Below are positions 51,009-63,100 of a DNA stretch of 64,000 bases, piece after piece. Numbering within the stretch: the first letter of the stretch is position 1; the number at the start of each line of letters is the position of its first letter. The notes under the pieces were generated by a model. The model ran no database searches, was not told the DNA's origin, and worked only from the letters and a program-made list of their open reading frames with translations. A program made the position numbers and the translations under genes. The DNA comes from Nansenia antarctica (Eukaryota; Chordata; Actinopteri; Argentiniformes; Microstomatidae), in contig OZ022353.1 of NCBI GenBank assembly GCA_963989245.1, forward strand, positions 28,524,550 to 28,588,549, given 5' to 3'.

Positions 51009-53766
51009 TCAACCCTCGGAGCAGCAGTCCTCCTCGTCCCCGGAGCCCTTGAAGCAGGCTGACTCGTAGTGCTTGTTCAGGTAGGACTTGAGTGCAAAGC
51101 TCTTGTTGCACCTCTTGCATTCGTAGTGCTTGAAGGCCGAGTGCGTCTGCATGTGGGCGCGCAGGTTCGAGCGGTCGGCGAAGGCCTTGCCGCAGTGGGC
51201 GCAGGCGAAGGGCTTCTCCCCCGTGTGCGAGCGCATGTGGCCCTGCAGCAGCCAGGGCCGGCTAAAGGCCTTGCCACACACGTGGCACTCGTGCCGCAGG
51301 TCGTGGGTGAGCATGTGCATGGCTAGGGCCGGCATGGACACGTAGGCCTTGTGACAGGTGGGACACCTCCGGGCCTGCTGGCTGTCCAGGCTGCGGTGCG
51401 TCTGCTTGTGGCGGCTCAGGTTAGAGGAGGTGGCGTAGGTTTTGCTGCACTCGCCGCACGAATGGCGTCCCGGGCCCTTGGACTTGCCTTTGGTCGGCGT
51501 GGAGGCTGTGGAGGACGCCTCCTGGCTGCTGTCTGTGTCTGGGCCTCCCTGGCGGGGGGACGGTTTGTTGCCCCGTCTCCGGGAGCGGCCATCGGAGATG
51601 AGGAAGGAGTCCACAGCGCAGCCCTCCTCTGGGCTCAGGATGCTGCTGCTGTCCGACTCGGCGGCGCTGGACCGGGGGCTGTCTGGCTGCTCCATGTCGT
51701 GGTCGGAGAACTCCTCCCCTCCACTCCCCCCTCCGTTCCCCGGGGAGTACAGGGGCCCTGAGGAGAGCCCGGTCTGCCTCCTGGACCCCGTCTCCTTTGT
51801 GCTCTGGCATATTGAAGGGATGACGTAATCTTGGATGTAGCCTGGGGGTTTTAATAGAGAAAAAGATTTTGTAAGAATAAAGGCCATCTTTGGCAAAAAC
51901 TTTTACAAGATGTTTTGGATGAAAAATGGTTTGGTAAACACCTTTCATAATACACAATGTTATAGGTTTTTTGGAATGCACTTGTTATGATCCTTATGAA
52001 ATTCACAGCATTCGTTGCATTTATTTTGTATTTGTAAAGCAAATTGGTGAAAAAAAACTCCTCATGGTCTTCTGTGCATTGCAGATCAATATGAAATTGT
52101 ATACAGGAAACCATTTGCAAGTGCTTGGCTCAGCAAGCTTTGCAAATTAAATATGAATGACTCTTCAGTGCAGTTTTGCACCAATCAATAAGTCATCTGG
52201 CTCAGAACAGAAGCGCTATCATAAATATCAAAACGCAAAATAGGCCTATAGATGAATACTCCTTCATAAAATTAACACAACATTCACAAAAAAAACTACC
52301 AAAAAACACTTGTTAGTTAAGTTCTATATAGAATTTATCCGCCTGTCGCAAACCCATAGCACCATATCTAAATCTGTTATCATAGAGTGGAAAACACACA
52401 ATGTTTAAGTAGAGAAATCCCTAACCACTAAATCATTTTAATCAGATCATTCCCCATCTGTGGTGTTGAAAGTGCCTGTGAGTATGGTAATGGAGAGAGT
52501 GAGTGACAGGTGGAGTGTGATTTAGGGATAGGGAGGGGGAAAGGGGGGGGTTATAGTCTGATCTTGACAGCAGCATGCAGTATATTGTGCTCCCCCCCGC
52601 AACACAAAGGGAACCAGACAGCTGGCATCCTAAATCTGTGGACAAATGATCTCGCAAGCTCTGTGATGCTGAAGGACATTCCACCAAAAAACACAAACAT
52701 AACACACATTTCTATAGACTCCTATTTCTTTAAAATAGAACTTTATAGGGTAATAATAAGATCAGGTTCATTCGTTTATTTTATTTTCTTTAAACAGAAA
52801 TGACTACTATGATAACCCTCATGCTCTTTTTCTCTCCTTATTTTCTAACCAATGCCTTTCTCTCTGTATCAACCTGTCATATTATCTCATTGGTCTGGAG
52901 AGAGGGATTAGATTGCTGCAATACAACCCCCTGCGGGTACCCAACATCCTGTAGGATCAGATGGAGAGATGAAGCGATGGAGAGATGGAGGGGGGGGGGG
53001 GGTTACTGATAACAGAGGAGGACTCAAGGGCAATGGCACCAGCTAAGGACAAACCAAGTCCCATGTGGATATCTGCTTTCTGCTGAGGTTTCTGGGACCT
53101 CACAAAAGGCTTGGATCAGATCCCTCTATATCGCCTAATGCCTGCTGCATACATGTATAGCCATTATGCATGTACACAATGGCATTAAAGCAAAGCCTGT
53201 TGTGTGATCTGCTCTGTATTAAGCTGATTGGTCCGGCGTGACCTGAATACTATTTACCATCGCTGGAGTTAGAAAACAAAAGTCTGGAGGCATGGTTTGG
53301 TTTGGGGAGAGGGGGAGGGGGGAGGGGGGGGATTAGGTAGCAAACACAACATCACAGGCTGAAAGGCAGAAGGAATATCAGGAATCAACGGTTTGGGTCT
53401 GTTTTGTTTTTGTTGTTTTTTCCCCTTCCTTTAGCGTAGTAGTACTATTGATAATGATGTTACCTTGCACATTTAAAATAATCCAGAGTAAACAAATATT
53501 GTTATTGACAATTATGATATTGCAATATGATGTTGCAGTATCTACATATGAACAGAAAACAGATTGGTGTCCGTCCCGAAAAACACAATTCAGAGGTATC
53601 TTGACTCACCATTTTCACTCAAACGGACCGCCAAGTTGGTTGCAGACTCAGTGATGGCACGTGTCAGTGTGTAGGACCCATCCGAATAGTGCTGATGATG
53701 ATGATTGGAGGAGGAGGTAGAGAAATCATGGACCTTCAGTTGCTTCACCAAAAAAGAACGTGGCAT
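51009..53766 (-). CDS. scrt2: Scratch family zinc-finger repressor 2
   Basis: A Snail-superfamily transcriptional repressor expressed in newly born neurons. Two coding exons: 53766-53610 (52 codons plus one base, donor GTGAGT) and 51841-51009 (acceptor CCCCCAG), 990 bp, 329 aa. It starts with a SNAG repressor motif [12 protein letters not shown] Ser-rich middle (about 80-175) includes [13 protein letters not shown], a scratch-family motif. Five C2H2-type fingers follow at about 181-201, 212-232, 238-258, 266-286 and 294-315: [21 protein letters not shown], then CPTC, CHVC, CAHC and a last finger ending in Cys instead of His (HYESACF). HTGEKP links fingers 3 and 4. scrt2 rather than scrt1 is chosen from its neighbourhood (tcf15, csnk2a1, as on human 20p13); sequence alone is less decisive. 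Confidence 0.9.
51842..53609 (-). other. scrt2 intron
   Basis: Between the two scrt2 exons. Contains G-rich runs near 52992 and 53310-53330; no other exon or element recognised. Confidence 0.7.
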
Positions 53767-54295
53767 TTTCACAACAGGCAGATAGATCCTAGTGCCACAT
53801 ATGAAGAAGGAAAGAAAAATAGACCTGAACAGTCTATGGCAGGCCAAAGTCAAAGAAAACCAAAATGGAGGTTAATGACGCCAAAGATGCTCTGAGATTT
53901 TTTTTCTTCCCTCACAACAAAAACTCTTTCAGGCCAGGATGGCCTCTATGCCAGAAAGAAGTGAAAAAGGAAAGGAGGAACGTGCTTGGGAGTGGGAAAG
54001 GAGAGAGGAGAGAGTGAGGAAGAAAGACAGTGGAGAGAGAGAGAGAGAAACAGAGACAGAGACAGAGAGATGAAGGGAGGAGAGAGAGATGGCTAGACTA
54101 GCTGAGCTCAGCACTAACGCAGGCTTTTATATGGGGCACGAGCCCCCAAAGATCAGGTGGTGCTTTGGAAAAGGGAGCTGCTTAGCATTAATCCATCAAA
54201 CATCCCCGGGGACACACATCAAATTACCACGAGCCGTCTGTGCATCCCCGCAAACACACGCACTGACGCACGCACGTACACACACACACACACAC

Positions 54296-54357
<62 letters not shown>

Positions 54358-55429
54358 CAGCCAACCCAGTCAACCCCCCCTCTTCTCACCCCTTCATCTC
54401 CCCCCTCACACAGAGGGAGAGCAGACAATAGCAAGGCAGAAGCACGTGGGTGACACTACACACAGCATCTTGTCCTCCATTGTTTTCCAATGAAGTAGCT
54501 AACACAGTTTATGCTGCCCCAACAACAACTGTTCGGTCAGTCCCCCCTCCGCCCCCGTCCTGCAGCTCTCAGAATGTTCTATCCTCAAAGGCTCATGCTC
54601 AATTAATGACATTTAATTCCATGATAATCTTCTTTTTGCTGTGTTGGTTATATAAATAGGGATATGAATTTCACTACACATCAATATACACCTGCCATAT
54701 GTTAACCTACTGCTACAATGTTGTAACATGTGTATGCAATCCATTTAATTTGATTCAATTTGGTGAAATTGATCAAATGCATTATGTTGATGTGTATGTT
54801 CTTATTAGCATAAACCACTTAACACTTATCTACATTTCTACATTTAACCACATTAAAATACATGACTTATATTAATTAATTTTACTGTCCAATTTGTTTA
54901 ATTTGAACAATACCACCGTCCTTGTTTGATATGGCTGGATGTATATCTCTGTGGCATTTTTACGTCCACTTAAGAATTTCTACCCCCCCCCCCCCCCCCC
55001 ACGTAACCCTCCTCCAGTTCCAATAGTACCCCCGGTGACTTCTGGCCTGGCGTCTGTGGCAGGCTGACCCTGGTCTGTCAGAGGGGTCATGGGGTCAACC
55101 TACGCAGGGGTAGAGAGAAACAGGGCTTAAACCCAGCCTGGATGGTTCACACACACAGATGGCTTCAGGACGGTACAGTGTGTACAGCATCGTTGGCCAC
55201 ATTTTGTGGTGTAAAAGACAGATTTTCCTCAAAGCTGCTGCATCAAAGCTTAATTGACCCTGACTCTATTTTCAAAAGGGAAACAGCATGAAAAAAACAA
55301 CGGCTAACAAACGGCGCAGAAGTCACATGATCAAATGTGAGGTACATTATAGAAATGTCCAAATAAAGTTTGGATTTTAAATAAATAATACATAATAAAA
55401 TAATTACTAATAGGTTAAAGTAGAGATTC
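53767..55429. other. Upstream of scrt2, non-coding
   Basis: The first bases are the scrt2 5'UTR and promoter side. A purine-rich GAGA tract lies at 53990-54090, (CA)n at 54270-54355 and a C18 run near 54984-55001. No gene recognised. Confidence 0.45.
54270..54355. repeat. (CA)n microsatellite
   Basis: About 40 CA repeats with one CG interruption. Confidence 0.95.
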
Positions 55430-57050
55430 TCAGCTTTTATTTTTTTGTGTACATATTGTTTTTACCAATCAGAAATTACAACACTTTTTTGGCATAGTCC
55501 CTCTTTTTCCAAGTGAAGGGACAATTGCCTTGACAGGTGTTTCTGGTTGGTTAGATGTGTTTAATAAGGCAACTCTCTAGTATTGCTGTCTAGTATTGAT
55601 TCTAGGCTTTGCGTTTGCCTCTGGAGTTTGTTATTGGTGTCAGCCAACAAGAGGACCAAAGAGACATCAATGAATGTCAGGGAAGGCTGTATATGAGGCT
55701 GAACTATCAGAAATAAATCAGAAGCCTAGCCAAAACATTGAACCTACTAAAATCAGCAGTTTGGAACATCATTAAAAGGAAAGAAAGAACTGGTGAACTC
55801 AGAAACTCCAAACGGCCTGGTAGGCCACGGAAGACGTCTACAGTGGATGAAACCCCGTAGCAGCTGTCCAGAGATCAGGAACACTCTAACCCCATAGCAG
55901 CTGTCCAGAGATCAGGAACACTCTAATCCCATAGCAGCTGACCAGAGATCAGGAACACTCTAACCCCATAGCAGCAGTCCAGAGATCAGGAACACTCTAA
56001 CTCCATAGCAGCTGACCAGAGATCAGGAACACTCTAACCCCAGAGCAGCTGTTCAGAGATCAGGAACACTCTAACCCCATAGCAGCAGTCCAGAGATCAG
56101 GAACACTCTAACTCCATAGCAGCTGTCCAGAGATCAGGAACACTCTAACTCCATAGCAGCTGTTCAGAGATCAGGAACACTCTAACCCCATAGCAGCTGA
56201 CCAGAGATCAGGAACACTCTAACTCCATAGCAGCTGTCCAGAGATCAGGAACACTCTAACTCCATAGCAGCTGTCCAGAGATCAGGAACACTCTAATCCC
56301 ATAGCAGCTGACCAGAGATCAGGAACACTCTAACCCCATAGCAGCTGTGCAGAGATCAGGAACACTCTAACCCCACAGCAGCTGTGCAGAGATCAGGAAC
56401 ACTCTAACTCCATAGCAGCTGTCCAGAGATCAGGAACACTCTAACTCCATAGCAGCTGTCCAGAGATCAGGAACACTCTAACTCCATAGCAGCTGTCCAG
56501 AGATCAGGAACACTCTAACTCCATAGCAGCTGTCCAGAGATCAGGAACACTCTCCTTGAATGTGAGAATGTGTCAGAGACTACCCTCACCTGCAGAATTA
56601 CAGAGGCTACATTTATTTTATTTAACCAGGTAAGACTTTTAAGAACAGATTCTTATTTCCAACGCCGACCTGGCAAAGGGCACAGCCTTTTGAGGGGTGG
56701 GGAGTAGGGGGAACAATGGTGCGAACCATTAGTTAGGCACACAAACAGGATCCCCAGGTTACAGTTAGCTAAAAAAGTACCTAAAAGACCCTGCAGAGTT
56801 TTGGAAACAGGTCTTGTGGATAAAAGAGACAAAGATTAATATACCAGAGTGATAGCTAGAGTAAAGTTCGAAGGATAAAAAAGGAACTGCCCAATATCCA
56901 CGACATACTACCTCATCTGTGAAATATAGTGTAGGGGGTGTTATGGCTTGGGCATGTATGGCTTCCACTGGAACTGGCTCACTCGTCTTCACTGATGATG
57001 TAACTGCTGACAGCAGCAGCAGGATGAATTCTGAAGTGTACAAAACAACT
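55430..57050 (+). mobile_element. Tc1-like transposon with internal expansion
   Basis: Left part: AATCAGAAATTACAACACTT and GACAGGTGTTTCTGGTTGGT are Tc1-like subterminal sequence. Then comes a transposase frame LKSAVWNIIKRKERTGEL and SKRPGRPRKTSTVDE (about 55745-55850), the helix-turn-helix and GRPR AT-hook region. Right part (56770-57040) reads KDPAEFWKQVLW and later VMAWACMASTGTGSLVFTDD, the DDE-domain middle. The stretch between is replaced by a 37-bp minisatellite and a TTTAACCAGGTAAGAC-type repeat. Stops and frame changes make it inactive. The far end was not found. Confidence 0.8.
55850..56552. repeat. 37-bp minisatellite inside Tc1
   Basis: About 19 units of CCATAGCAGCTGTCCAGAGA plus TCAGGAACACTCTAACT. 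Variable sites (GTCC/GACC/GTTC/GTGC, ACT/CCC/TCC) differ between units and form mixed patterns. It starts within the transposase coding region just after the sequence for TVDE. Confidence 0.95.
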
Positions 57051-57815
57051 TGTCAGCCCCCCCCAAAAAAACGCAAATATCTCATTCCATACTCACACAT
57101 TCTCATTCCATACTCACACATTTTCATTTCATACTCACACATACACATTTCATACTCACAAATGGTTAAATCTGTCTGAGTCTGACTTTATAGTCCATGA
57201 ATGTTGGTGAAAGGGAATGATGAAGGCATAGAAGACTTGCAATCCTGCTATCAACGAGGACACTTGGGTACAGTATGCATACAATACAATATGCACATGT
57301 TGTGCACTTGTGAGTTTTTCTCCTATACACATCATTGGTTCATCATGTGTGCTCCATTTGACTAAGTGCATAGTGAGTAGGGGCCATGGAGAGTGTGGAA
57401 CCAGAGAGTGGCTATTGCAGGTCTGTTTTAGCAGCGATAAGTGAGATAATTTGTGCTAATCGCATCCCCAGTCATTGGTAGAGAGCCCTCTGAAAAACAA
57501 ATGCAAGTCCTTTTCAGTAAGATGTCTTTTCAGTGCCTGGCTAAAGTCGCTTTCTTCGATACCTGACAATGAGACAGCTGCAAGCCCATGAATGAGAGGG
57601 ATTGTCTTTTTTCTTTTAATCAGCAGTTAGCAGCGAGTGAATCAGAAAAGAAGGAAAATAGTTTTCTTGTTTTCTTTCCTCCCTTATCGGGTATGTGTGG
57701 ATAGTTGAAGATAAGGGATTTTCCTCTAAGAAAACACTTGTGTTTAGTATACCGTCCTTAGCTCACATAAGCATAAAACATAAGCATAATGGTTACATAA
57801 CTTTGTGAAAAGATT

Positions 57816-57847
<32 letters not shown>

Positions 57848-58500
57848 GGGTGTTGTATAATCTTTTCACAAAATCTTCAATACATACATATACAGTATAT
57901 GGTCTTGTGTACCCTTTTGCAAAGGACAAAACAAATTACAAAACCTCAACTTCAATTTCCAGTTTACTGAAACAGGCATGTACAATCAACCACATCAGGC
58001 TTGTCCAATCAAGCTCATCCTGACCACCTCACCTTTCGACCCTTGAGTAGGAGGTCAGATGAGAGGTCTTGGAGGGAGATGAGAAAAACTTCAACCCATC
58101 AGCTGAAGTGAGTGACAGGGAGGCAATGTGATGGGGGACCTGGGGGTGGGGTTGAGGGGGGGGGGGGGGTAGGAGGTACGTGGGTGGCTACTGGGGGGCA
58201 CCAAAGGGGGAGTTGCACAACTACATTTTAATCTAGTCAGGTCTCAATCCTGATAAAAGGATTCTGTCCGTCTCTCTCCTCTCCATTCCGGGGCTCATCA
58301 ATCAAACGCGTCCCTCCCTCCGGTCCCCGTGTCTGTTGTTGTGGCGCTAGGGGAGAGAGGACCGTCTCCCGGGAGCCGGGGTGGAAGCCCACGCGCTACA
58401 GATGCTGCCGAAAAGGAAAAGGCCAAGAAAAAGGAAAAAAACAAGGTGGTGCATAATGATAAGAGGGCTGGCTGTGGGGACATGCCAGAGGGACAAAAGA
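57051..58500. other. Non-coding region
   Basis: Contains a short tandem CTCATTCCATACTCACACAT run at 57080-57165, a hairpin with a (TA)n loop at 57802-57872 and a G13 run near 58158. No gene recognised. Confidence 0.45.
57802..57872. repeat. 18-bp inverted repeat around a (TA)n loop
   Basis: TTTGTGAAAAGATTATAC at 57802-57819 and its exact complement at 57855-57872, separated by about 35 bases that are mostly TATATA. Either a cruciform-prone site or a small MITE. Confidence 0.85.
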
Positions 58501-58502
58501 AA

Positions 58503-58605
58503 GAACAGCACTACTGTTCTTGTACTGCTCCATGTAAACAGCACTGCTGTTCTTGTACTGCTCCATGTAAACAGCACTACTGTTCTTGTACTGCTCCATG
58601 TACTC
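58503..58605. repeat. 33-bp minisatellite, three copies
   Basis: ACTGTTCTTGTACTGCTCCA followed by TGTAAACAGCACT, three times. The 11-codon frame seen on either strand is a repeat effect. Confidence 0.9.
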
Positions 58606-60549
58606 CATGTACATATCTGAATACATGAGGATGTGTTGTTTTTTTGAGATCACTAGAATTATGATTGAGTCAGTATTCTGAAATAATAGACAAATGACTG
58701 AATCATCAGGTCAACAACATATCAACAACTTCACCGTTGGATACAATATCAGACAAGTAGGTTTCGTAAAAATGAAGACAGGACAAGTACAGTAGGGTAC
58801 AGTAGGGTACACACTATTCTTACTGTTGGAAAAAGACTACTAAAGAGTGGAGATCCATGACATTACTTCACCCCCATAAAAAAGACCATTGTGCCCACTA
58901 CCATACTGAAATAAGCTCATGTATTGGTTATAAGTCCATATCCTGTTGTCCTTGGCACCTGATATTGATAAAGACCTCCACTGCACCAGAAGTGAATTAA
59001 CTTTACTAGGACACTTGCCTTGGACTTCAAGCTGCCAATAATGCTGCATATTTTTGGCTGGGGGCATATATCACTTCCCCGTTCGCTATTCAATATACAA
59101 TCAACTGATGGTGTCACTTGGGGAGACATTGTCTCTACAAGTGTCATTCGGTGGCCTTGAGAGCACTTACACTAAATGGCTCTTTGCCAAATAGCCCTTC
59201 AGAGCTGGCGGTTCAATTGCATTGTCAAAAGGGGAATTACCTGCAGGACTCAAATGGGGACTTGTAGCAAGACCGAACAGAATGTATTGTTTTGCTAATG
59301 TCCAGCATTTAAAATAAGGTAATTTTCGAAAATGGAAGTACTGGACAATAATTGCTGTATCTGCATACGTTGTAAAAGGAAAATGAGAGAAAGTGCCATC
59401 AATTCTGCTTAATTGAGAGGCACGTGGCAAGCTTATGCTCCAGGAAAGCAGAGTGTGGGGGGCAGGGGTGTTGAGTAGGGGTTACAATGGGTGTGATAGG
59501 GGCCAGCTGTAGGGCTGAGACCACGGCTGTGTGCTGCTAGTAAGGAGGGGAGGGGGCAGGGAGTGTGGGGGGGGAATCTCTCACCCTCTCACACTCTTTT
59601 GTCTCTGGGCCATCTGCTTAGGGTTTCGTAATGGGCGTGAGCGGGTGTGAGGTAGAGAAAGGGGGGGGGGGTCGGAGAATGGGAGAGGGCTACATTCCGT
59701 CACCTTAAAGCCATGCGACAAGCAGGGCCTCAGCTGCTTGGCTGGGGCAGACCCAGGCCAGACCCAGGCCAGACCCAGGCCAGGATTGGAGGCTGCATGG
59801 AGCTCTGTGACACGGGGAGGGGGGTTTACAGGTCCCCTGTGACCTCGCTGAAATGACTCTCCATTTCCCCAATCAGTCACTTTGGTTTAACTGCCATTTT
59901 ACTTTTCAACAGACAGGTGAAAAAACTAAACGTACCCGGCTTCGGACACGTGTAGGCTACAGGCAGAAACAGACCAGAACTCAGACGAGAAGAAGAACCA
60001 ACTCATAACTATCTTAGAATGTGCCTTTATGTTCCCTAAAATGAACTGCTTTTATTTGAAATGAGGCAAATGAAAGAACTTCTACAACCCCGAAGTGGAA
60101 CTTGCTTATATGCCCTCAATTTCTAAATTGGTCACGCCATATTATTATTACATTTCTATTTCTCCCTAGATTTTCTTTCTCAGATGTCCAATCAGTACAT
60201 TTAGAGAGGGTCAAATTCGCCATCCTATGTGACAAGTGCCTCCTCTCCAATGCTGCCTCGTTGCTTGTTTACGGAGTGACACAGAAACAGCATATTTCAT
60301 ATGAAAATCTATAAGCAAACAGAATGTATCAACGTATGTGTGCCGCCTTTCATAAATGCAAATCAACACCAAGCAAAAATCTGTCTCATTTAGATAATTA
60401 GCACTCTAGCTGTGGAGCTCTCACTCTTTCTCTCTCTCTTTGAAATAATGTATGTGTGTGTGTGTGTGACCCCCATGAGCAGATGGGCCTCTCCAAACTG
60501 CTCCATGCAGACCCATACACACCAGGTCGTGCAGGAAAGTGGTGTGTGA

Positions 60550-60600
<51 letters not shown>

Positions 60601-61880
60601 AGAGACCATCTGACACCTCCCACAACTGGTCCACACTCTCAGTCTGTGTTTTACATCTGAATGCAACAAATGGAGTGCAATCAGGGAATGGAGTTAATTA
60701 TTGCGATGGTATGTGACTACAGATATTTCCTATGATATTGGTTGGTCTATGCTGCATTTGAATAATAAACACATCAAGTTTATAGCGGAAAATTATCAGC
60801 CTAACTTAGAATGTCAAAACCAAGGTGGAATCCGTTAACTTGTTCTGCTCAAATTAAATTGCTTTCATTTTCAATAATGGGAGATGATCATTTCCATTTT
60901 CCTAATGTCATCATTTCAAACTTAAAGCTCAACTGTTATTTGTATAATATATTTGTATATAATCTTGGATTGTATTTTGTAACCACAGCTAAATATTTAC
61001 AAACTATTGATGTGCTTATAAGTAAAAAAAATAATAAAATAAAATAAAATAAAATACATAAATGCATGTATTGTATTTCATTTTAAGAACCTAAAAACAC
61101 CTGTCTCCACCAGCTTGCCTATGGGAGGCTCATAAGACAAGGCAAGGATGATTGGGAGTCGTTCACATTCAATTAGGGTGATTGAGCGGTTGTCAAGCGT
61201 GTGGCCCTCCCCCCATGGCTGTAGATACAGTTGGTCTGATGGAGGGGTTGTCCATCACGGCAGATACAATCATGGTGATTGAGGGGCTGCTACTTTATTA
61301 TACCCTGTACCCCCATGCCCCGACTGACACACACAAAGGTGTCTATGCAACGCAAATGCTGTTAAGATCATTGGTGAGAGGAAATGCAGTAGCCTATAGA
61401 GTATATATGTATTCACTGAAAAACAGTATTGCTTTACTGGACATGACCTGTGGGTGACTGTTGCAGAGTGAAACTGGATTGGAAGAGAGAGGGACACATT
61501 CTTGAGAATTTTGGGCGTAGAGTTCGGATGGAAAAATCACACTACATGTCTATGTCTGTTTTATGATTGTGTGTGTGTGATGTGTATGCGTACGTGCGTG
61601 TGTGTGTGTGTGTGTGCGTGTGTCTATGCGTAATGTGTACTTCATTTTTGGCAGTTCGCCGAGGTCAGAGAGTGCTGGTATATGAGGTATAGGAGGCTGT
61701 GGGGCACCCAGCTGTCTCCCTCATTGTGATGAATTTGTGCTGCTCTTCCCTGAGACCCAGGGAAGTCATGTGACTCTCTTTGTCCCGTCCCCCCCACGTC
61801 AGCCTCGCAGAAGACGGCCGTCCGACACAAGCAAGACGGGGAGAAGAACAGCTGTTGAATGGGACGAGTCTGCCTCACCC
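58606..61880. other. Non-coding region
   Basis: No exon recognised. A triple GACCCAGGCCA repeat lies at 59750-59780, (TG)n at 60446-60468 and 60556-60599, and (AAAAT)n near 61031-61056. Confidence 0.45.
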
Positions 61881-62238
61881 ACAGAGCCTCTCTCCCTCAC
61901 TCCCTCTCTCCCTCACTCCCTCCCTCCCTCTCTCCCTCACTCCCTCACTCCCTCACTCCCTCTCTCCCTCACTCCCTCCCTCCCTCCCTCTCTCCCTCAC
62001 TCCCTCCCTCTCTCCCTCACTCCCTCCCTCTCTCCCTCACTCCCTCTCTCCCTCACTCCCTCTCTCCCTCACTCCCTCCCTCCCTCTCTCCCTCACTCCC
62101 TCCCTCTCTCCCTCACTCCCTCTCTCCCTCACTCCCTCTCTCCCTCACTCCCTCCCTCCCTCTCTCCCTCACTCCCTCCCTCTCTCCCTCACTCCCTCTC
62201 TCCCTCCCTCCCTCTCTCCCTCTCTCCCTCTCGCCCTC
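61881..62238. repeat. CT-rich satellite, CCCTCACT/CCCTCTCT units
   Basis: About 360 bp made of octamers CCCTCACT, CCCTCTCT and CCCTCCCT in irregular order on a pure pyrimidine strand. Long Leu-Pro-Ser frames through it are artefacts. Polypyrimidine DNA of this length can form triplexes. Confidence 0.95.
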
Positions 62239-62586
62239 ACTCCATACAAGACGGATGAGCGGGCACAATCACATCTCTGACACGTCATCTTCCCATTTGT
62301 TCAGCCTCTGTTCTCTTCTGATGGAGAGTGGTTTCATACTCTGAGACCTTGAGACATCAGAAAATGCAGTTTGACTTCTTTCTAGTGTCCTGAATCTGCT
62401 TCCATGAATCCTATGAAATGAGATAGTTGAGTGATCAAGGGTATAATTCAGTGTAGTTATATTTGTCTGGTCTTGTCACATTTCATATAAGCATAAATAT
62501 ACTGTAGAAAAAGCTAGGTTGTCATAGAAGTTCACAAGGTCTTTCATGTCTTACAATGCTAAAATGATTCTAATATTATACTGTTA

Positions 62587-62628
62587 TGTAGGACTAGATG
62601 TTGATATCCCTCGATATCTAGTCCTACA
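62587..62628. repeat. 13-bp hairpin
   Basis: TGTAGGACTAGAT at 62587-62599 and its exact complement at 62616-62628 with a 16-base spacer. Confidence 0.8.
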
Positions 62629-62737
62629 TGATTATCGTAACATAAATGTAAGATAGTACACCACCCTAAAAAAGACTGTTCTGTTGAAAACTAAAGCAAT
62701 AATACATAAGTGTGCTATATCTTGTTTTCAGAGACAA

Positions 62738-63100
62738 TACAGGTGCTGGTCATATAATTAGAATATCATCAAAAAGTTGATTTATTTCAGTAATTCCATT
62801 CAAAAAGTGAAACTTGTATAATGTATACATTCATTCCACATAGACTGATATATTTCAAGTGTTTATTGCTTTTAATATTGATGATTATTACTGACAACTA
62901 ATGAAAACCTCAAATTTAGTATCTCAGAAAATTTGAATATTGTGAAAAGGTTCAATATTGAAGACCCCTGGTGCCACACTCTAATCAGCTAATTAACTAA
63001 AAACACCTGCAAACACCTTTAAATGGTCCCTCAGTCCAGTTCTGTAGGCTACACAATCATGGGGAAGACTGCTGACCTGACAGTTGTCCAAAAGACGACC
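62738..63100 (+). mobile_element. Tc1-like transposon, 5' fragment
   Basis: ACAGGTGCTGGTCATATAAT, then TTAGAATATCATCAAAAAGT, GAATATTGTGAAAAGGTTC and CACAATCATGGGGAAGACTG: the left end, subterminal region and transposase start of a very common fish Tc1-like family. Right after GTCCAAAAGACGACC it is cut by the sequence of the LTR element at 63101, so that element probably inserted into it. Confidence 0.8.

Noticed and set aside
51069..51981. Plus-strand and other-frame open frames of 85-186 aa over the scrt2 exon
   Set aside because: They are high-GC shadows of the zinc-finger exon.
54219..54493. Frames of 70-134 aa at 54.2-54.5 kb
   Set aside because: They are dominated by Thr-His or Val-Cys repeats from (CA)n.
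61737..62344. Three overlapping frames of 160-173 aa rich in Leu, Pro and Ser
   Set aside because: All come from the CCCTCACT/CCCTCTCT satellite and appear in all three frames.
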